The notes beneath the pieces are model-generated. The model was not told the origin of the DNA, did not search any database, and worked only from the letters and a program-made list of their open reading frames with translations. This document shows, piece by piece, positions 4,227 through 7,732 of a stretch of 7,732 nucleotides of DNA. Origin of the DNA: an uncultured Candidatus Midichloriaceae bacterium (GTDB lineage: Bacteria; Pseudomonadota; Alphaproteobacteria; Rickettsiales; Midichloriaceae); the NCBI GenBank assembly GCA_905479795.1, contig CAJQNX010000057.1, forward strand, positions 1-7,732. The letters run 5' to 3'. The first letter of the stretch is position 1. Each line of letters begins with the position of its first letter. Made by a program: the position numbers and the translations under genes.

Positions 4227-6694
4227 TCGTACTTTTTATTCTCTTCTTCAATAAATTCATACACTTCAAGTCTGTCATTTTCCTTAAAATCAGAAAATTT
4301 TTCAAATGATATACCACATTCAAATCCAGTTTTAACTTCTTTTACATCATCTTTAAATCTCTTTAAAGCTCCTAATTTACCATCATAAACTACAATATTA
4401 TCTCTGATTAACCTTGCACTTGCCTTTCTCTTAATAATACCTTCTGTTACCATGCACCCTGCAACCTTACCCACTTTACTTAAAGCAATTACCTGTCTTA
4501 TTTCTGCATAACCAATAATACTTTCTTTTTTAATCGGCGATACCAGACCTCCTACCATTGCTTTGACATCATCAATAATATCATAAATGATAGAGTAATA
4601 GTTTATAGTAACACCTAGAGTTTTTGCCGTCTTAACTGTTTTACTATCAGCTCTAACATTAAAGCCCAAAACTACAGAACCAGTAACTTTTGCAAGAGAT
4701 ATGTCAGATTCTGTGATACTTCCAACGATAGCGTGTGAAATTTTTATTTTAACTTCTTCATTAGATAATTTTTGCAAGCTATTTTTAATTGCTTCTAGTG
4801 AACCATTTACGTCTGCTTTAATTATAATATTAAGTGTTTTTGTATTATCAACTTGATTTTTTAATAGATCATCAAACGAGGTTTTATTATTAGTCGCGCT
4901 CAACACCTTTTCTTTTTTATAACCATTAAACTCAACAATTTTTTTGGCAATTTTTTCATTTTCTACAACAATGAACCCCTCCCCTGCCTCAGGAGCAATG
5001 CTTAATCCTAGAACCTCAATAGGAGTTGAAGGTATAGCTTGATTTACTTTTTGCCCTTTATCATTAACCAGAGCTCTTATTTTGAAATATTCCTGATTGA
5101 TAATTGCCACGTCTCCAACACTTAATGTCCCTTTTTGCACTAATAAAGTAGCTAATACACCTTTCGACTTATCTAATTTAGATTCAATTACAACACCTTC
5201 TGCTTTTCTGTTTGGATTAGCTTTTAAGTCTAAAATTTCAGCTTGAATTAAAATAGCTTCTTCCAACTCCTTTAATCCTTTTTTTTCTTTCGCAGATACA
5301 GGAACTACCATCGTATCCCCCCCCATATCTTCTGGAACTAACTCATGATTAAATAGAGAATTTTTAACTTTTTCAACATTTGCACCAGATTTATCAATTT
5401 TATTTATTGCCACTATAATTGGAACTTCTGCCGCCTTAGCATGATTAATGGCCTCAATTGTTTGTTCTTTTATCCCATCATCAGCAGCAACCACTATAAT
5501 TACAATATCAGTAATTTTTGCTCCTCTCATTCTCATAGCAGTAAATGCTGCGTGACCAGGTGTATCAATGAATGTTATAGAGTTATTACCCCCTAATGAA
5601 ACATTATAGGCACCAATATGCTGAGTAATTCCTCCATGCTCACCTGAGACAACATCTGTTGAGCGTAGTACGTCAAGCAAAGATGTTTTACCATGATCTA
5701 CATGTCCCATAATAGTTACTATTGGTGCTCTTGGTACAAGAGAATCAGGAGAGTCATCCTCTTTATTTAAAAGAGTTTTTTCAATTTCAACATCAGAAAC
5801 TCTTATAGATTTATGACCCAATTCCTCCACAACTAATTCAGCAGTATCTGCATCAATTACCTGATTAATTGTTGCCATTACTCCTAAGTTCATCAAGGCT
5901 CTGATTACAAAAGAAGATTTCTCTGTCATTCTATTAGCTAATTCATGAATAGAAATTTGATCAGGTATTCTAACTTCTCTGTATATTTTTTCTTTCTTCC
6001 TTCCCCTGGAATCTTTATTTCTGTTTTTGGAACTTACTTTGATAGTTGTTACTTTTGTTTCAATGACCTCCTCTTCTTTTTCTAAGTTATAAACTTGAGT
6101 CAGAGGAACTTTTTTCAACTCTTTTTTAGTACTAATAACCTTTTTTTTCTTGTCATTTTTTTTATCTTCAAAATCATCAACCTTATCCACTAATTTTGTG
6201 AGTTTATTTTTATTGTCTCCCATGTTCTTCACTTGCGGCTGAGGCTCAATTTCAGGCGACTTAGTATCTATCTTTATTGGCACTTCTTTCTCTTTTTTGG
6301 GCTTACCAATATAATCTAGATTTTTTATTTCATCTTCATTATTAGTATCCTTAGATTCTACCTTTTTAACATCATTTATTGGGGAATCATCAAGTTTCCT
6401 TACTACGTTTGTTACGTTATTATTCGTATCTAAAATTTTTGTTTTTTCTGCATTTAAAAATGCCTTTAATCTATTTTTGTTTTCCTCAGATGTTAATCCA
6501 CTATTATCATTCTCATCTTTTTTCAAACCTTTTGAGGATTTTGTTTTAGTCACAACTACAACCGTACCCTTTTTTTTATTTAAAAAATTATCAGAAGGTA
6601 TGTTTTTATTAGGCAACTTTATGCTTAATTTTTTTGTACTTAATCCTAAAGTTTTTTTAATTTGAGTTTTTTGTTCCGGCTTATCTTGAGTCAT
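4223..6694 (-). CDS. infB: Translation initiation factor IF-2
   Basis: This 823-residue protein is the GTPase that places initiator fMet-tRNA on the 30S subunit and promotes 50S joining. Residues 1-240 are a lysine/acid-rich, poorly conserved head. The IF2_N domain follows (about 242-294). The G domain has GHVDHGKT (330-337), the switch threonine in GGITQHIGAY (354-363), DTPGH (377-381), NKID (431-434) and SAK (467-469). Domain II (about 498-590), domain III (about 620-720) and the fMet-tRNA-binding C-terminal domain (about 725-820) are intact. Length is normal for alphaproteobacteria. A G8 run lies within the G domain (DMGGDT, 456-461). The ATG has no Shine-Dalgarno, but a good promoter lies about 40 nt upstream. 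The usual partners nusA (upstream) and rbfA (downstream) are absent, so the gene seems to stand alone here. Confidence 0.98.
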   Translation of the reverse strand: MTQDKPEQKTQIKKTLGLSTKKLSIKLPNKNIPSDNFLNKKKGTVVVVTKTKSSKGLKKDENDNSGLTSEENKNRLKAFLNAEKTKILDTNNNVTNVVRKLDDSPINDVKKVESKDTNNEDEIKNLDYIGKPKKEKEVPIKIDTKSPEIEPQPQVKNMGDNKNKLTKLVDKVDDFEDKKNDKKKKVISTKKELKKVPLTQVYNLEKEEEVIETKVTTIKVSSKNRNKDSRGRKKEKIYREVRIPDQISIHELANRMTEKSSFVIRALMNLGVMATINQVIDADTAELVVEELGHKSIRVSDVEIEKTLLNKEDDSPDSLVPRAPIVTIMGHVDHGKTSLLDVLRSTDVVSGEHGGITQHIGAYNVSLGGNNSITFIDTPGHAAFTAMRMRGAKITDIVIIVVAADDGIKEQTIEAINHAKAAEVPIIVAINKIDKSGANVEKVKNSLFNHELVPEDMGGDTMVVPVSAKEKKGLKELEEAILIQAEILDLKANPNRKAEGVVIESKLDKSKGVLATLLVQKGTLSVGDVAIINQEYFKIRALVNDKGQKVNQAIPSTPIEVLGLSIAPEAGEGFIVVENEKIAKKIVEFNGYKKEKVLSATNNKTSFDDLLKNQVDNTKTLNIIIKADVNGSLEAIKNSLQKLSNEEVKIKISHAIVGSITESDISLAKVTGSVVLGFNVRADSKTVKTAKTLGVTINYYSIIYDIIDDVKAMVGGLVSPIKKESIIGYAEIRQVIALSKVGKVAGCMVTEGIIKRKASARLIRDNIVVYDGKLGALKRFKDDVKEVKTGFECGISFEKFSDFKENDRLEVYEFIEEENKKYD
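5317..5324 (-). repeat. G8 homopolymer inside infB
   Basis: Eight consecutive C on the plus strand (G8 in the coding strand) span codons for M457, G458, G459 and D460 of IF-2. In DNA this poor in G/C it is the longest G or C run I see in the window. Such tracts are prone to replication slippage and sequencing error; here the reading frame is intact. Confidence 0.8.
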
Positions 6695-6731
6695 TAAAAT
6701 TATTTAATTTATAATCAGTAAATACAATGGA

Positions 6732-6759
6732 ATTATACGCTTTAATTCAGCAAAAGCAA
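6732..6759 (-). promoter_or_regulatory. infB: infB promoter candidate
   Basis: On the minus strand TTGCTT (-35, 6754-6759) and a perfect TATAAT (-10, 6732-6737) are 16 nt apart. The expected start near 6725 gives a leader of about 30 nt before the infB ATG. The -35 match is only the TTG core. The position directly upstream of infB and the absence of nusA make an own promoter necessary, which supports the call. Confidence 0.5.
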
Positions 6760-6802
6760 CCCAATATAGGATTTATGTTTTAGAGAAGAGAGGTGGGCCT
6801 AT

Positions 6803-6949
6803 TTGATTGGCATCGCTACTCTTGATTCATTAGGTAATAATTGCATAACTAACCATGTTATTAAACATAATGTATATAAATTCCAGAATTTCAAATTTTT
6901 AATGACCTATCTTCCGTATTCTGAATATACTAAAATCCATCAGTACTAG
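6803..6949 (+). CDS. Possible short ORF or gene remnant
   Basis: A 48-codon frame starts at a TTG and begins LIGIATLDSLGNNCITNHV. AGAGAGGTG (6788-6796) lies 6 nt upstream, a better Shine-Dalgarno than most real genes here possess. The frame stays open upstream to about 6776. I know no homologue. On the opposite strand a fragment reading LLPNESRVAMPIK followed by a stop is also visible, so this may be a non-coding or decayed repeat rather than a gene. Treat it as doubtful. Confidence 0.2.
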   Translation: MIGIATLDSLGNNCITNHVIKHNVYKFQNFKFLMTYLPYSEYTKIHQY

Positions 6950-7040
6950 CATTATTACATAAATTCTTAATTTAAATATTACTTGAAAATTTATATAAAT
7001 TATGCGAATATCCAGCAAAATATGTGTGGTGGTGCGCGTC

Positions 7041-7732
7041 ATGTCAATTCCAAAAATTATTGGACAACCTTTAAAAATAGCAGTAGGTGAAGATTATTTT
7101 GATAAATTAGTAACTAAGTACGATGTTTTTGTTGATAAGACTTTGTTTATTAAAGATATAATAGATAGTAGTGAGAAGGCAATATTGATAACATACCCTA
7201 GAAGATGGGGGAAATCCTTAAATCTTGATACTCTCAAGATCTTTTTTCAAATTGAGAGTAAAAATCATAATAAGAATGAAGAAAAAAAAGAGGGCTATAT
7301 TGATTGGCTTATTCCAAAATATTTCAAAACAAGATCAACCCATGACAATACCTCCGTTAACAAAAAACTATTTACTGATCATAATTTAAAAATTGCTCAA
7401 GTTAGTGATGGACAATATATGCAATATCAAGGTAAATACCCAGTAATATCTTTTAGTTTAAAAGATATTACTGGCAATTCAATCGAAGAAATTACAGAGC
7501 AATTAAAGGACAAAGTTAAAGAATTATATAAAAACTTTAGATATCTTAAGGAGAGTTCTGAATTATATGATGATGAAAAAAATGATTTTCAAAAATATCT
7601 GACCATGGACTATAATGGAATTTTTTTGGAAAATAGTATAAAGTTTTTAAGTGAGCTATTATGCAAACATCATAAAGAGGCAGTTTATGTATTAGTAGAT
7701 GAGTATGACACGCCTGTAAGTGAGTTATTAGA
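7041..7732 (+). CDS. AAA-ATPase-like protein, 5' part (PD-(D/E)XK nuclease-associated family)
   Basis: The frame is open for 230 codons to the window edge, so the 3' end is missing. It matches the AAA-ATPase_like family (PF09820), whose full-length members are roughly 500-600 residues and often end in a DUF1703 PD-(D/E)XK nuclease-like domain. Diagnostic features are YFDKL...YDVFVDKTLFIKDII near residues 19-45, the variant Walker A YPRRWGKSL (52-60), YPVISFSLKDI (about 133-143) and the Walker B VLVDEYDTPV (217-226). The molecular role is uncharacterised. The family is often multiplied in symbiont genomes and in gut bacteria, suggesting mobility or conflict-related function (inference). I chose the ATG at 7041 because GGTGGTG lies 6 nt upstream and homologues begin near this point; an in-frame ATG at 7002 would add 13 residues. 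The C-terminal nuclease domain cannot be checked here. Confidence 0.85.
   Translation, partial: MSIPKIIGQPLKIAVGEDYFDKLVTKYDVFVDKTLFIKDIIDSSEKAILITYPRRWGKSLNLDTLKIFFQIESKNHNKNEEKKEGYIDWLIPKYFKTRSTHDNTSVNKKLFTDHNLKIAQVSDGQYMQYQGKYPVISFSLKDITGNSIEEITEQLKDKVKELYKNFRYLKESSELYDDEKNDFQKYLTMDYNGIFLENSIKFLSELLCKHHKEAVYVLVDEYDTPVSELL
7440..7474 (+). repeat. Perfect 16-bp hairpin inside the ATPase gene
   Basis: CCAGTAATATCTTTTA (7440-7455) is exactly complementary to TAAAAGATATTACTGG (7459-7474), leaving a 3-nt loop GTT. It lies in the codons for PVISFSLKDITG, a motif conserved in the protein family. No T tract follows on either strand, so it is not an ordinary terminator. A perfect stem of this length is well beyond the other inverted repeats in the window. 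Confidence 0.85.

Larger units (their letters stand above)
6695..7040. other. 346-nt divergent intergenic region between infB and the ATPase gene
   Basis: This gap separates infB (leftward) from the ATPase-like gene (rightward). It holds the infB promoter candidate at 6732-6759 and a possible 48-codon frame at 6803-6949. I found no tRNA, riboswitch-like fold or terminator. No sigma-70 promoter with both boxes well placed was found for the rightward gene; the best partial -35 is TTGAAA near 6983, with no good -10. The segment 6780-6815 (AGAGAAGAGAGGTGGGCC) is richer in G/C than the flanks, so this part may be a decayed gene or dispersed repeat. Confidence 0.5.

Noticed and set aside
6477..6665. 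Plus-strand hydrophobic open frame of 62 codons
   Set aside because: Its phenylalanine/leucine-rich sequence is the mirror of the lysine-rich IF-2 head on the other strand, not a real membrane peptide.
6695..7040. tRNA, riboswitch or CRISPR array in the largest gap
   Set aside because: No cloverleaf arms or CCA end, no conserved aptamer core, and no regularly spaced direct repeats were seen.
7002..7040. Upstream ATG at 7002 as start of the ATPase-like gene
   Set aside because: It is in frame and would add 13 residues, but they are unlike family N-termini, and GGTGGTG is better placed for the ATG at 7041. It remains possible.

Overview
The window is strongly AT-rich. Most genes lie back to back on the minus strand, many A8-A9 tracts run through coding sequence, and ribosome-binding sites are mostly weak. 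Gene content points to an alphaproteobacterium with a reduced, host-associated genome, most likely in or near Rickettsiales: an alphaproteobacterial-type Hda (HdaA), a MidA methyltransferase, a FliX-like protein (FliX is an alphaproteobacterial flagellar regulator), a lysine-rich-headed IF-2, and an AAA-ATPase-like/PD-(D/E)XK-type gene of a kind often multiplied in intracellular symbionts. The order-level placement is inference from protein content and composition. If the FliX call holds, a flagellated or formerly flagellated lineage is favoured over classic non-flagellated Rickettsia.

Layout. Bases 1-83 hold no gene, only an AT-rich inverted repeat just past the end of midA. From 3056 down to 84 runs a compact minus-strand operon: fliX-like, AEC-family transporter, hdaA and midA, with 1-nt gaps or a 20-nt overlap. 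A 106-nt gap upstream of fliX carries a 12-nt palindrome over a possible -10 box. At 3163-3570 (minus) is a single-domain response regulator, preceded by a good Shine-Dalgarno match that serves a tiny overlapping reading frame. At 3642-4179 (minus) lies an unrecognised locus made of two overlapping frames, possibly one gene split by a frameshift. At 4223-6694 (minus) is infB, with its own promoter candidate at 6732-6759 and neither nusA nor rbfA beside it. Bases 6695-7040 are a non-genic gap with a possible short ORF or decayed repeat. From 7041 to the window edge on the plus strand is the 5' part of an AAA-ATPase-like gene, which contains a striking perfect hairpin at 7440-7474.

How the genes fit together. 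The operon pairs a replication-initiation control factor (HdaA) with a candidate flagellar assembly regulator (FliX), a transporter and a respiratory-complex-related methyltransferase. The functional link is not obvious, though tight spacing implies co-expression. The response regulator lacks an output domain and would need partners outside the window. The best candidates for something undescribed are the split locus at 3642-4179, the hairpin inside the ATPase gene, and the 6780-6950 segment. No complete new system can be demonstrated from this window alone.
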